This document shows, in pieces, positions 33,092-41,092 of a stretch of 64,000 bases of DNA (positions are counted from its first letter, which is position 1; every line of letters starts with the position of its first letter). The notes under the pieces are model-generated. The model did not search any database. It was not told where the DNA came from and saw only the letters and a list, made by a program, of their open reading frames with translations. Made by a program: the position numbers and the translations under genes. The stretch lies in IMG/VR virus record IMGVR_UViG_3300017991_000048, positions 1 to 64,000 of that record, one strand, 5' to 3'. The DNA is from a virus.

Positions 33092-33095
33092 AACG

Positions 33096-33288
33096 ATGGA
33101 TGGCGATGGTAATATTCCCGACAGCATTATCGAGTCTACGGTCCGCAAGTGGCTGAAGGGCAACTACCGTGATGTTTACCCAACCCCCACAATGATATAC
33201 AACGCTCTCTTGCGTATTAAAACTGGCTCTCAAAGAAACCGCCAGTCTGAAGTGGGAAGAGATAAAAGACGAAGCCCTGGTAAAGTAA
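33096..33288 (+). pseudogene. Small helical protein gene with +1 frameshift
   Basis: The first 42 codons (DSIIESTVRKWLKGNYRDVYPTPTMIYNALLRI) read well. After AAAA at 33219-33222 the sensible reading moves to another frame (KLALKETASLKWEEIKDEALVK, stop at 33286-33288). One A fewer would give a 63-residue protein. Without that change the ORF runs on into sequence antisense to the next gene. Either mutation, phase variation or a sequencing error. Confidence 0.55.
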
Positions 33289-33290
33289 CT

Positions 33291-33653
33291 CTACTCAGAC
33301 TGTGCAGCGACCCCGCCCCAATAGTAAGCGAACTCCCAAAGAGCGCTGGATATATTACGGGTATGAGCGAGAGGCATACGAGAGGTAGCGCTCATGGCTC
33401 TTTTGAGTGAGACTAATAACTCCGTGTGCATATCTTTAAGCGCACGAGCGGCTTCAGGATCGGCAGCTTTGAACCCGGCCTCATAAGATTCCATCATGGC
33501 TCTTATGATGGGCATGTCGGCTGTGGCGACCTTGTTAGCCAACTCTCTCAAGTCAGAAGCGAGCTTTTCGCGGCTTGGCTCCGGGCCTTGGGCATACTCA
33601 AGAAGGGTCTGTAGTTCTTGGGCTAATTCTTGGGGATTGGCTATCTTTTCCAT
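33291..33653 (-). CDS. Helical protein with MEKIA...PSR N-motif
   Basis: 120 residues. The best example of the N-motif: MEKIANPQELAQELQTLLEY, then PEPSREKLASDLRELANKV. The remainder is helical (ALKDMHTELLVSLKRAMSATSR) with an aromatic end. AAGGGAG precedes the ATG. Converges on the frameshifted gene at 33096. Confidence 0.75.
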   Translation of the reverse strand: MEKIANPQELAQELQTLLEYAQGPEPSREKLASDLRELANKVATADMPIIRAMMESYEAGFKAADPEAARALKDMHTELLVSLKRAMSATSRMPLAHTRNISSALWEFAYYWGGVAAQSE

Positions 33654-33726
33654 ACTTAGGCTCCCTTATTAGAAGTTTGTCAGGCCGCAACAAAAAGGTT
33701 GATTTTAATACTCTTTTCCCAAAAAC

Positions 33727-33756
33727 CTAGAGTTTTCTGGCCCTGATGTGTATTAG
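33727..33756 (+). promoter_or_regulatory. Class A promoter
   Basis: CTAGAGTTTT, then CTGGCCCTGAT, then GTGTATTA, ending just before ATG 33761. Confidence 0.65.
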
Positions 33757-33760
33757 AAAT

Positions 33761-33814
33761 ATGAGGAAAGGAAACTTCTTATTAGTTGCCTGGACTGAGG
33801 TGGAAAATGGCTGA
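33761..33814 (+). CDS. 17-residue leader ORF
   Basis: Encodes MRKGNFLLVAWTEVENG. It starts at the promoter, and its last codons contain the GAGGTGGAAA ribosome site of the next ORF, whose ATG (33807) overlaps its stop. Possibly a translationally coupling leader peptide. Confidence 0.35.
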   Translation: MRKGNFLLVAWTEVENG

Positions 33815-34333
33815 CAAGTGAGGCCAAAACCAAACAGGCAGCGAACAGCACAGCCAGGGTGAAACTGGACCTGGACTGGGATATCACCATTGGACCGGAG
33901 CGACAGGGTTACAAGGCTGTAATCGGTGTTGGGCATGACGACATCAAATTCGATAAATTAGTGCCCGAAGCAGGCGGTGGTTTGAAAGCCAAAGGCTACA
34001 ACTCCCATCTATACCGCGTACCGATAATCCCTCCAACAGTACAAGAAATGGTCGTGCGTTTGATAAACAAGGGGGGGGGGAACCACAGCCAAGGTGAAGG
34101 TGGGCTATAAGATCACTGTCGGCCCACAGTCAGGCAAGAAGCGGCATTTCCCGGCTGAAGTTGAGGTTGAGGCTGTACGTACCCCTCTCAAATTCATAAT
34201 GGTGCTCGATATGAGACGCCGTGACTTCCGGGTTTCAGCCGATGGCCCGGACTTTGATCTTTACTACGCCATGCCGCCAGCGGTCTTCAGAACGATTGAG
34301 CGTCTGGTTATTGAACAAGCTGGCTTGAGGTAA
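33807..34333 (+). pseudogene. Duplicated-domain protein gene with two frameshifts (poly-G10)
   Basis: Two ORFs (about 33859-34110 and 34094-34333) are repeats of one domain: TARVKLDLDWDITIGPERQG and TAKVKVGYKITVGPQSGKK. They join in frame if the G10 run at 34071-34080 were G9. A second break near 33816 separates the start MAD from SEAKTKQAAN. The next gene begins with the same MADK and ribosome site. A G10 tract inside a coding region suggests slipped-strand switching, but an assembly error is equally possible. Confidence 0.5.
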
Positions 34334-34352
34334 TCAACAACTGAGGTGCAAA

Positions 34353-34688
34353 ATGGCTGACAAATGGAAAACAAAGAAAGCGACAGAGGACTACAATCCT
34401 TACGAACCTTACGCAGACAACCTCAAGCGTCTTTACGACCATTTACAAGACGCAAGAATTCACACCCTAAGCAGTAGCTCCCTTTTCAATAGTATTCGTA
34501 AGAGTATTGCCGAACACTTCCGAAGCCAGCGCTTTTGGGGTCCGTCCGAAACAAAGGCCCAGGAAATCCAGATGGACAAGGCTGCTCGTAAGGAAATACG
34601 GGAAGTCCAGAAGCTTGTTGATGAGGCTGATGCAATCATCGTCAAAATCCTGAACATGACGTGGCGTGAGAAAACGATTGATAGGTGA
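34353..34688 (+). CDS. Helical hypothetical protein
   Basis: 111 residues. Starts MADKWKTKKATEDYNPYEPY, then helices (NLKRLYDHLQDARIHTL, KAARKEIREVQKLVDEADAIIVKILNM). GAGGTGCAAA before the ATG repeats the ribosome site of the flanking genes. Not recognised. Confidence 0.6.
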   Translation: MADKWKTKKATEDYNPYEPYADNLKRLYDHLQDARIHTLSSSSLFNSIRKSIAEHFRSQRFWGPSETKAQEIQMDKAARKEIREVQKLVDEADAIIVKILNMTWREKTIDR

Positions 34689-34696
34689 GGTGCGAA

Positions 34697-35023
34697 ATGA
34701 CGGATCATGAGATTTGGAAAAAAGGTGTCAAAGGCAGTGTGGCCGACACAATAAAGATTACAAAAACCTACGACATTGAGGTGAAACCGATCGAAGAGTG
34801 GCCCCCAGAACTACGAAAAACGGTCTATTGGGTGCGGATAGAGCTTACATCTACATCCCGGCACGGCCCTCACAACAAATACCAATACACGATCGATCAC
34901 ATTAAGCCTAATGGGAATCTTGATATTCGGGAAGGCGATGACCGAACTTGGCTGCTCCAACCCGTGGAGGTCAAGGAATCGGTCAAATCGGCCATTAAGA
35001 CTCTGAAGCGATGGGGGATGTAA
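34697..35023 (+). CDS. Hypothetical protein
   Basis: 108 residues from ATG 34697 (GAGGTGCGAA upstream). Beta-rich centre (TVYWVRIELTSTSRHGPHNKYQYTIDHIKPNGNLDI) and a terminal helix. Not recognised. Last gene of the class A unit that begins at 33727. Confidence 0.6.
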   Translation: MTDHEIWKKGVKGSVADTIKITKTYDIEVKPIEEWPPELRKTVYWVRIELTSTSRHGPHNKYQYTIDHIKPNGNLDIREGDDRTWLLQPVEVKESVKSAIKTLKRWGM

Positions 35024-35025
35024 TG

Positions 35026-35344
35026 TCACCCTTTTCGCTCGTTGCCCTCTGTGGTCAAGGCTGACATAGCCATCCCCAAAGCCACAATGCGGTTCGGGTG
35101 CGTAACCTCAATATAAGCGTCCTCGCTGTGATGGAGCTTCACGCGCCAGAAAGGGATTTGATCAGGCTTGTGTTCCAGGGACCTCGATATAAGCATCCTC
35201 ACTGTGATGGAGCTTCACCCGCCAGAAAGGGATTTGATCAGGCTTGTGCTCCAGGGACAGAGTTATCTCTGTCGGACCCCATGCTTTCTCAGCCGCTTCG
35301 CGTACAGCGGTAATTTCGTCTCTACGAGTTACGGTGGTATCCAT
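35026..35344 (-). pseudogene. Small phage protein broken by a 76-bp tandem duplication
   Basis: From ATG 35344 the protein runs MDTTVTRRDEITAVREAAEK...IPFWRVKLHHSEDAYIEV. It then enters a second copy of a 76-base unit (35105-35180 and 35181-35256), which shifts the frame and gives an early stop at 35162. Removing one copy restores an ORF of exactly 81 codons ending ...ALGMAMSALTTEGNERKG with stop at 35026. The start follows GGTGTAAAGCCTTGGGTA. Confidence 0.8.
35105..35256. repeat. 76-bp tandem direct repeat
   Basis: Two adjacent copies differing at only a few positions (for example caata/cgata, gcgtcctcgc/gcatcctcac, tgttcc/tgctcc). The few differences suggest a fairly recent duplication with some later substitution. 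Confidence 0.9.
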
Positions 35345-35388
35345 TACCCAAGGCTTTACACCAAAACAAGATGAGAAACTTGATAAAA

Positions 35389-35637
35389 TCAAGTTTCCCG
35401 AATCACACTCCAGAGGGTCACATCGTCACCTCTCTCACACTCGATCAGAGCAACCACGTCCGGGTGATGCCCCAAATGGCGAAGAATCCGATTGCCGTAC
35501 TTCTTACACCTGTGGTGCTGGAAGGCCGCGCCCACTCTGTGCTGCCCCTCTTCTTTGGGGCTGAGGTGTTTACAGTCAGACTCACATAAGCTGTGTGGTT
35601 TGGCCAAACGGCTACAGAAATCGCAAGATACAGGCAT
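35389..35637 (-). CDS. Cys/His-rich protein with LWSVI tag variant
   Basis: 82 residues. CDFCSRL...LCESDCKHLSPKEEGQH...HRCKKYGNRILRHLGHHPDVVALIEC matches the CxxDCxHL...CxKYG pattern of the gene at 61812 and of short phage proteins. It ends DDVTLWSVIRET, a degenerate tag. The promoter region is shared divergently with the gene at 35667 (GGTGTATACTATAAAA). Confidence 0.7.
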   Translation of the reverse strand: MPVSCDFCSRLAKPHSLCESDCKHLSPKEEGQHRVGAAFQHHRCKKYGNRILRHLGHHPDVVALIECERGDDVTLWSVIRET

Positions 35638-35666
35638 AGTGTTTATTTTATAGTATACACCATTGT

Positions 35667-36188
35667 ATGAGCGGGATACGACAGCGAGTGGCCGAACGGT
35701 ATTTAACCGGTGGGGCCAAAAGGCCAGAAGACCTCAAAAGGGAGGGCTGGCGTATTGAGCTTCGTGATGAAGGTTATGCCATTCTTATTTTGTTGTTTTC
35801 AGAAAAAGGCGGTGAGCTAGGGGGTCTTAGAATGCGATACCGCAACGAATGCAAGAGTTGGGAGGTTATGAACAGCAAGGCTCCGTCTGGCTTTGGGCCA
35901 TTATTATATGACCTCGCCATGGAATGGGCCGGGGACAAAGGTATTATACCCGATCGAGATAATGTTAGCGCCGATGCCCGGAACATCTGGAAACACTATT
36001 ATGACAAACGGCGAGATGTTTGGAAGTTCGACCTTGGAAATGAGCCTATCAATTGTGAAATGCACGAGCGTTATGAAGGAGACCTCTGGGAAAAAAATAT
36101 GGAATGGTTAGATTTCCGCTTTGTTGCCAAATCCAAGAAGGTGCTCCCGAAGCTCAAAGCCTTGGGTTTGTTCAAATACAAGAGTTGA
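35667..36188 (+). CDS. VAERYL-motif protein with GNAT-like domain
   Basis: 173 residues. The N-terminus SGIRQRVAERYLTGG is a short helical motif often present on phage proteins. The body (LRMRYRNECKSWEVMNSKAPSGFGPLLYDLAMEWAGDKGIIPDR...VSADARNIWKHYYDKR) has the Gly-Phe-Gly acetyl-CoA loop of GNAT-like phage proteins. Starts within a divergent promoter (TATACACCATTGT-ATG). No tag. Confidence 0.7.
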   Translation: MSGIRQRVAERYLTGGAKRPEDLKREGWRIELRDEGYAILILLFSEKGGELGGLRMRYRNECKSWEVMNSKAPSGFGPLLYDLAMEWAGDKGIIPDRDNVSADARNIWKHYYDKRRDVWKFDLGNEPINCEMHERYEGDLWEKNMEWLDFRFVAKSKKVLPKLKALGLFKYKS

Positions 36189-36200
36189 TTAAATCAAGTT

Positions 36201-36884
36201 ATGAGACTAACCCCGCAAAAAATTGTGGCCCGTTATGCGGCATCCCGGCCCAAGCTCTTCCTTTATAAAAGCGCCGATCAAATCGCTGTCAATTTGGGAA
36301 CGGACACAGAAGTTGGCTACTTGTTGCTTGGCCCAGTATCGTCAGTAAAGTCCAAATGCGAGTCTTTGGTAGAAGAGATCCAAAGAGAAGTCTTCGGAAG
36401 TAAGCCTGTACCACTGTGGCACGTAACCGATGTTCAACTGGACCCTGAGTTTCGAGGAAAGGGGTGGGGCCTCAAGATGTACGAGAAAGCCTTACGTGCA
36501 GCCCGTCCCGCAATCATCGTGTCCGGTGACTGTATAGGATATGGAACAACCGTTGTTTCTGACCCGATAATGCCGGGATTCTGTTCTTTGCTGTGCTTCA
36601 CAGCATGGCGGCAGAGTCTCAAAAACACGCATAAAGAACTGTGTCCAGCGGAGTCTAAGATTACTGATGAGTATGGCAGAAAAGCCCGTACTCTAACTTG
36701 CCACCTGCCTAGAGGTCATAAAGGCAGACACGCGGTGGAAATGAGTTGGTACGAAAAAGAGAACGTGATGCGCTCTCACGACATTGTGATTACCTGGGCA
36801 GGCGATGACTTACAAGAGGTCGATAATACCGGAGAGCCTTTGCCAAAAGATAAAGACCTGTGGGACCACCTGAGTGAAGCTTGA
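36201..36884 (+). CDS. GNAT domain / Cys-His domain chimera with LWDHL tag
   Basis: 227 residues. N-terminal motif TPQKIVARYAASRP. GNAT core VTDVQLDPEFRGKGWGLKMYEKALRAA (R-x-K-G-W-G loop). After about residue 125 the acetyltransferase pattern breaks off and a different segment follows (LTCHLPRGHKGRHAVEMSWYEKENVMRSHDIVITW), then EPLPKDKDLWDHLSEA. It carries both a VARYA-type N-motif and the C-terminal tag. The ATG lies three bases after a TTGAT-N3-ATCAA palindrome. Confidence 0.72.
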   Translation: MRLTPQKIVARYAASRPKLFLYKSADQIAVNLGTDTEVGYLLLGPVSSVKSKCESLVEEIQREVFGSKPVPLWHVTDVQLDPEFRGKGWGLKMYEKALRAARPAIIVSGDCIGYGTTVVSDPIMPGFCSLLCFTAWRQSLKNTHKELCPAESKITDEYGRKARTLTCHLPRGHKGRHAVEMSWYEKENVMRSHDIVITWAGDDLQEVDNTGEPLPKDKDLWDHLSEA

Positions 36885-36918
36885 TCTTATCAAGTAAAAC
36901 CGCTATTTCATCAAACTT

Positions 36919-37185
36919 ATGGAAACGGCTGAGATATTCGATGTGGTGGAGCGTAACGGTGATATTGTCCTGACCACCGAAAGCCTCAAGCCCGGAGATT
37001 TGGTGCTTCACTGGCCCAGTGGCGAGGTTTATGAGTTTTCTCATTTTTCTCAGAACTCAGCCAAACTTGATGTACGTAAAGACCTTCTGGTGTGCAAGCG
37101 TCCCTACCAAGCCTTTCCGATAAGGGAGATGAGACGGGTTATTTCCTACAAGACCCTCTGGGACCACCTGAGCGAGAGAACTTGA
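36919..37185 (+). CDS. Small beta protein with LWDHL tag
   Basis: 88 residues. A beta barrel-like body (EIFDVVERNGDIVLTTESLKPGDLVLHWPSGEVYEF) followed by RRVISYKTLWDHLSERT. Palindromes lie on both sides (36881-36893 and 37182-37194). Confidence 0.7.
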   Translation: METAEIFDVVERNGDIVLTTESLKPGDLVLHWPSGEVYEFSHFSQNSAKLDVRKDLLVCKRPYQAFPIREMRRVISYKTLWDHLSERT

Positions 37186-37228
37186 TTTTATCAAGTTTTT
37201 AGTGCAATCTTATCAACTTTTTGATAAA
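37182..37228. promoter_or_regulatory. Palindrome pair and class B motif upstream of Myb-like gene
   Basis: CTTGATTTTATCAAG at 37181-37195, then an inverted version (TTATCAA / TTGATAA), then CGGTGTACTATTC and a CAGGAGG ribosome site before ATG 37258. A plausible operator-promoter of the regulator operon. Confidence 0.5.
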
Positions 37229-37257
37229 ACGGTGTACTATTCACCCAGGAGGTTTTT

Positions 37258-38118
37258 ATGAGTAACTACGACAGCCCTGTATGGACCACACATGAGGATA
37301 ACAAGCTTACCATCCTTCGTGAAAAAGGTCTTACATTTGAACAAATCGCCAAACGTATGAAAGGTCGGTCCTCTGCCGGGTGTAATACTCGTTATGGAAG
37401 ACTAAAAAGGGCAAAGACAAAACCAAGCGCGAGGGCAAAAAAAGGAAAAGGTGCTCGACCGAAACCATGGACTCCCGCAGAAGACCAACTAATTACTGAA
37501 CTACGTGAGAAGGGCTGGTCTTTCCCGAAAATTTCCATAGAACATAATAAACGGTTCCCAAAAATCCCTCGTTCTACTCCTGGCTGTTGGGCGCGATATG
37601 AAAAGTTGAAAAGAAAGAAAGCAGTGACTAATTCTGCTGCTGTGCTCGATGGGCTGGCTACAAAGGAGGAGCAGCCACAAGTTCAGCCACAAGAGCGGGG
37701 CGGGTTATCTTTTCCGGGGCTAATAGCTAAGGTAATGGGAACAAAAGCCATGGACAATACAGAGATTGTGAAGGCTTTAAAAGCGAGTGGTGAGACACTA
37801 CCTTTAAGTAATAATTTGCCTGGTTATGTCTGTTCGGTCCTCAGCGGTCAAAGAAATCCTGACGGGAGCCGAAAGTTTAAGGCCGTTTCAAGAGGTGTGT
37901 ATCAAGTCGCCCCAAACACTGTCTTTAACAGTGTTCCTCCAAAGCCCAGGCCCAAAAAGAAAAAGGACCACCCTCATGTTCCAAAAAACGGAGCTTGGAA
38001 CATGAGTATAGATTCCGAGACAGGCTCTTTGAAGGTAGTGTTAGATGGCGATTTTTGTACCCAAGAAATTCAGAATAAAATCAAGAAGCTTCTTGGGAGT
38101 ATTGTAGCTGGTCAGTAA
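37258..38118 (+). CDS. Double Myb/SANT-like DNA-binding protein
   Basis: 286 residues. Two Myb-like three-helix units: WTTHEDNKLTILREKGLTFEQIAKRMKGRSSAGCNTRYGRLKR (about 9-51) and WTPAEDQLITELREKGWSFPKISIEHNKRFP...CWARYEKLKRKK (about 70-122). A third helical domain at about 150-220 (LIAKVMGTKAMDNTEIVKALKASGETLPLSNNLPGYVCSVL) ends RGVYQV like HARE-HTH domains. The rest is basic linker and a short C-terminal domain. Likely a transcription regulator, coupled to the next HTH gene. Confidence 0.75.
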   Translation: MSNYDSPVWTTHEDNKLTILREKGLTFEQIAKRMKGRSSAGCNTRYGRLKRAKTKPSARAKKGKGARPKPWTPAEDQLITELREKGWSFPKISIEHNKRFPKIPRSTPGCWARYEKLKRKKAVTNSAAVLDGLATKEEQPQVQPQERGGLSFPGLIAKVMGTKAMDNTEIVKALKASGETLPLSNNLPGYVCSVLSGQRNPDGSRKFKAVSRGVYQVAPNTVFNSVPPKPRPKKKKDHPHVPKNGAWNMSIDSETGSLKVVLDGDFCTQEIQNKIKKLLGSIVAGQ

Positions 38119-39308
38119 TGGCACACATATCTCGAATACGGCGGCAGAAAGAATTAACAGCCCACAAGGAGTTATTCCCCTACTTGCCAATAGAGGATCA
38201 AAGATTGCTCCGCTTTTATCTTCAAGAAAAGTGTAGCCAAGCGAGCCTCGCGGCAAAATTTAATACGCCGCAGTCAACAATACATTACCGTTTAACCAGG
38301 ATAGCCAAGCGCTTAGAGTTTCTGAAGTACTTTCCTATACTTTCCAAAACAGAACTCGAAAAACTATTTCACTCAATCGGAGTAGACTCTAAGACCGTAC
38401 AGATGATGGCGGCGTTGTACTTAACCACAAGTCAAGCCAGTGCTGCTAAAGAAGTTGGCTGCGGCCTAAGTGTAATTGCTTACAACCAACGAAAAACAAT
38501 TGCTTTGCTTCATAAATTAGTGGCAGCGGGAGCGTGGGACTACGAGCCCCTTTTGCGTGGTATGCTCATGATCAAAGACAATTACAAACTTCTGTGTAAG
38601 CCACAAAGAGAGGCCATTCGCAATGTATGGGCGGATAAAACATTAGACCAGATGAAAGACATTATTCTTGAGCACTTTTATGGTACAGGAAATTGGCCTA
38701 GCTCAAAAACCTCTCTAAAATTCAGATCCTTGGCTGAAACGCTTCGTAAATACAGAGGGACTTCATTGTCAAAACTCGTGGAGGAACTTGGTGGCCCTAA
38801 GGCAAGACCAACTATTTTATATGTTGGTCTTTCGCCCGAAAAGCGGAAACTGATTAAATTCTTGCCTAAAACAGAGCAAGATATGATTCGGGCTTATTAT
38901 ATCAAAGGTTTGAAGCAGGAACAGATCAGCCTGAAACATGATATGACACAGGCAGCGGTATCATATCGCTTAAAAACAGCCCATAAACGATTGGAGTTTT
39001 TGCTAAAATTTCCTATTCTGGAAAGGGATGAAATCACGAGAGTCTTGGAGTCAGCCGATTTCTTACCGGAATCTATACAGATATTGATAGCTTTATATGA
39101 GACTACTAGCCAAAGTGCTACTGCTAAGAGACTGGGGGTTTCACAAGGAAAGGTCAGGTGGCATCTCCATAATGCAATAAAGACGCTTGAGCCTCTTGTC
39201 GCTTCCGGTCGGGAAGACCTTAAAGATGTTCTGTTGGGGCTGACAATGGTTCGGGATTGGAGTGGGGCACTTCACTCTTACCCTCATTCAAAATTTAGCC
39301 GGGGCTAA
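38118..39308 (+). CDS. Internally duplicated HTH protein, sigma region 4-like
   Basis: 396 residues made of two copies of a 180-residue unit. Each has LPxEDQxxLRxYYxxxxxQxSLAxxFxxxQxxIHYRLxRIAKRLEFLxxFPIL followed by a second HTH (TTSQASAAKEVG and TTSQSATAKRLGVSQGKVRWHLHNA). The pattern D/EQxxLRxYxxx...SQxxLAxxxxxxQxxVSYRL resembles sigma-70 region 4 / LuxR-type HTHs, four in all. I infer a phage transcription factor, possibly the reader of the palindromes or of the non-canonical promoters nearby. The ATG overlaps the upstream stop. Confidence 0.75.
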   Translation: MAHISRIRRQKELTAHKELFPYLPIEDQRLLRFYLQEKCSQASLAAKFNTPQSTIHYRLTRIAKRLEFLKYFPILSKTELEKLFHSIGVDSKTVQMMAALYLTTSQASAAKEVGCGLSVIAYNQRKTIALLHKLVAAGAWDYEPLLRGMLMIKDNYKLLCKPQREAIRNVWADKTLDQMKDIILEHFYGTGNWPSSKTSLKFRSLAETLRKYRGTSLSKLVEELGGPKARPTILYVGLSPEKRKLIKFLPKTEQDMIRAYYIKGLKQEQISLKHDMTQAAVSYRLKTAHKRLEFLLKFPILERDEITRVLESADFLPESIQILIALYETTSQSATAKRLGVSQGKVRWHLHNAIKTLEPLVASGREDLKDVLLGLTMVRDWSGALHSYPHSKFSRG

Positions 39309-39894
39309 AAAATTCCAGATTTGCAAATAAGGGGTGGGTTTATAATTTAGACCCCCATACCTTGATTTTATCAACTTTTATTGCTATTTCATCAAGGTTT
39401 CAAACTTTCATCGATCGGTGTCCACGCGCATGATGGACGAGCCAATTCCGTGCCAATGGCATCATAAAAAAGATAAGCAAGCGGTTCTGTGTTTTTCCCC
39501 AATTTGATCAAGTTCCAGACCCCCCTCCCCCGGTAGGTGATCGACAACACACTGAGTCCGAGTTCGTGCCTACGGCACTCACTTGTGGACAGAGTTCTGT
39601 TTACCTTTTTTATTTTTCCTATTGAGATAATACTTGATATAATCAAGTTATCTTTTATATGATCAAGTTCACGGGCGTTACAGCACTTGATATAATCAAG
39701 TTTGCGTTATGCTATATTATCAAGTTCTAATCATGGCTAGTTCGCTGACGGTCGCTGACACGCAGGCACCCCCTCCCCCTTACCCCCTCCCCTGCCTATG
39801 AGCGTGTGTACCCATGGGGGTTGATTTAATCAACTTTGTCTTTTCCGGTGTATGGACCTTGATATAATCAACTCTCACCCCCTATGGAGGACAG
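39309..39894. promoter_or_regulatory. Noncoding palindrome cluster
   Basis: 586 bases without a convincing gene. TTGAT-N3-ATCAA occurs at 39362, 39634, 39687, 39821 and 39859, with partial sites near 39500, 39660 and 39713. A pyrimidine-rich tract lies at about 39765-39800 (CCCCCTCCCCC blocks). CGGTGTATGG and TATGGAGGACAG lead into ATG 39895. It could be an operator array, centromere or origin. Confidence 0.6.
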
Positions 39895-40761
39895 ATGTCT
39901 GAGGATACCATACAGAAGAGGCTGGCACAGTATAAGAAGCTGACGGCTGATATAGTCAAGCTCGAAGAGACTATAGTCAAATGCAAACAACTCAAGAGCG
40001 ATGTGGCCAAGGGGTTGCTGGACGAGAACGGCAAGGACAAGCTCTATGACCTGGGAGACGGCATACCCCTCTTCGTCTCAGGCACCAAAGCAGGCACTTG
40101 GTTTTTGGCCCCGCGTAAACGTACCATAGGTAGGAAAAAGAAGAAAAAGGCCGATTCCAAGCCCAAGGAAAAAGGGCCTTCTGAGCCCAAGGCCAAGAAA
40201 GGCAAGACGAAAAAGGTGATCCAGAACGGGCAGGTAGTAGAAGTCCCTGCTGAGAGCCCTGCCAAAAAGGGCCGCGTTATAGAGGCATCTGCGACCCTTA
40301 CCGGAACAGGCGCTATTTCGGCCCCTGAGCCAGACCCTGTTGAGCCGCCTCCCAGTCGGGATCTTCAGGCGGAGCCAGAACCAGTCGAGCCTGTTGAACC
40401 AGAACCTGTTGAACCAGTCGAGCCTGTAGAGGCCGATTCTGCCCCTGTTGAACCAGATCCGGAGCCAGACCCTGTTGAACCTGTTGCCCCAGTGGAACCA
40501 GACCCTGTTGAACCAGAGCCTGCCAAAAAGCCGGTCAAAATTACCCAAGAAATGGTTGATGAAATGAAGGCCCGTGCAGATCAGGGCATAGTGGACGCTG
40601 ATGCCGAAGCCGAAGCTCTCGAAAAGGCCCTACAAGAGGCTGACGAAAGCCCCGATCCAGAGCCCGTTTCTGACGCTACGGAGCAACAGGGCGCTTCTGA
40701 GAGCGATGAAGAGCTTGATCCTCTGGAACAGGCGCTTGCTGAATTGGAGCTTGATTCTTGA
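39895..40761 (+). CDS. Coiled-coil protein with Glu-Pro-Val repeat region
   Basis: 288 residues. N-terminal coiled coil (DTIQKRLAQYKKLTADIVKLEETIVKCKQLK, 4-35), a small domain, a Lys-rich segment (GRKKKKKADSKPKEKG) and about 60 residues of EPVEP/PDPVEP repeats. The C-terminus is an acidic helix (DPLEQALAELELDS). Low-complexity acidic-proline spacers of this type occur in scaffold or anchoring proteins. GGAGG precedes the ATG, and a strong terminator follows 70 bases downstream. Confidence 0.7.
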   Translation: MSEDTIQKRLAQYKKLTADIVKLEETIVKCKQLKSDVAKGLLDENGKDKLYDLGDGIPLFVSGTKAGTWFLAPRKRTIGRKKKKKADSKPKEKGPSEPKAKKGKTKKVIQNGQVVEVPAESPAKKGRVIEASATLTGTGAISAPEPDPVEPPPSRDLQAEPEPVEPVEPEPVEPVEPVEADSAPVEPDPEPDPVEPVAPVEPDPVEPEPAKKPVKITQEMVDEMKARADQGIVDADAEAEALEKALQEADESPDPEPVSDATEQQGASESDEELDPLEQALAELELDS

Positions 40762-40831
40762 CTTCCGAATTCGGGCGGCGTAGACTTGGGATCAAGTAGA
40801 GGGTAGTTGGACTTTTCAGAAGAAGCGATTT

Positions 40832-40870
40832 AAAACCCCCTGGCCGCATAGGAAAGGCCAGGGGGTTTTT
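40832..40870. terminator. Strong bidirectional rho-independent terminator
   Basis: AAAACCCCCTGGCC, loop, GGCCAGGGGGTTTTT. An A-run on one side and a T-run on the other allow it to stop transcription from both directions: the gene at 39895 on + and the predicted small RNA on -. Confidence 0.9.
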
Positions 40871-41086
40871 CTTTGTGGCTGATTGGCTCAAATGGGGTGC
40901 CCCGGCTTCCACGGGGGTCTCCCGGTTCTATCCGGGTGCTTTCCGGGGTGGTGCTGCCAGCGGCCTACTGGCACCTTCTCAGACCGGACGACGCCTTCCA
41001 ATCCGAGCTTTTCCAGCCCGTTCCGTTTCGCTTACGGAGTTAAGCTACATCCCTTTCAACCAACCAACCAACCTTGTCAAAGAACA
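40832..41086 (-). ncRNA. Predicted structured small RNA, about 250 nt
   Basis: A leftward class A promoter (41093-41124) faces a terminator (40832-40870) with no ORF between: the only ATG after the promoter is followed at once by TAG. In the predicted transcript I see successive hairpins: TCCGT/ACGGA, GGGCT/AGCTC with a GGAAA loop, GGTGC-CCAG/CTGG-GCACC, CCCGG/CCGGG, CCCCG/CGGGG, then the terminator. A run of TTGG repeats lies near the 5' end. I cannot match it to a known RNA family. Support is promoter plus structure only. Confidence 0.55.
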
Positions 41087-41092
41087 GTCTAA

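Noticed and set aside
39392-39646. 84-residue - strand ORF in the palindrome cluster
   Set aside because: It runs through repeated palindromes and a C-rich tract, lacks a ribosome site and has no protein-like motif. It could hide an old gene remnant.
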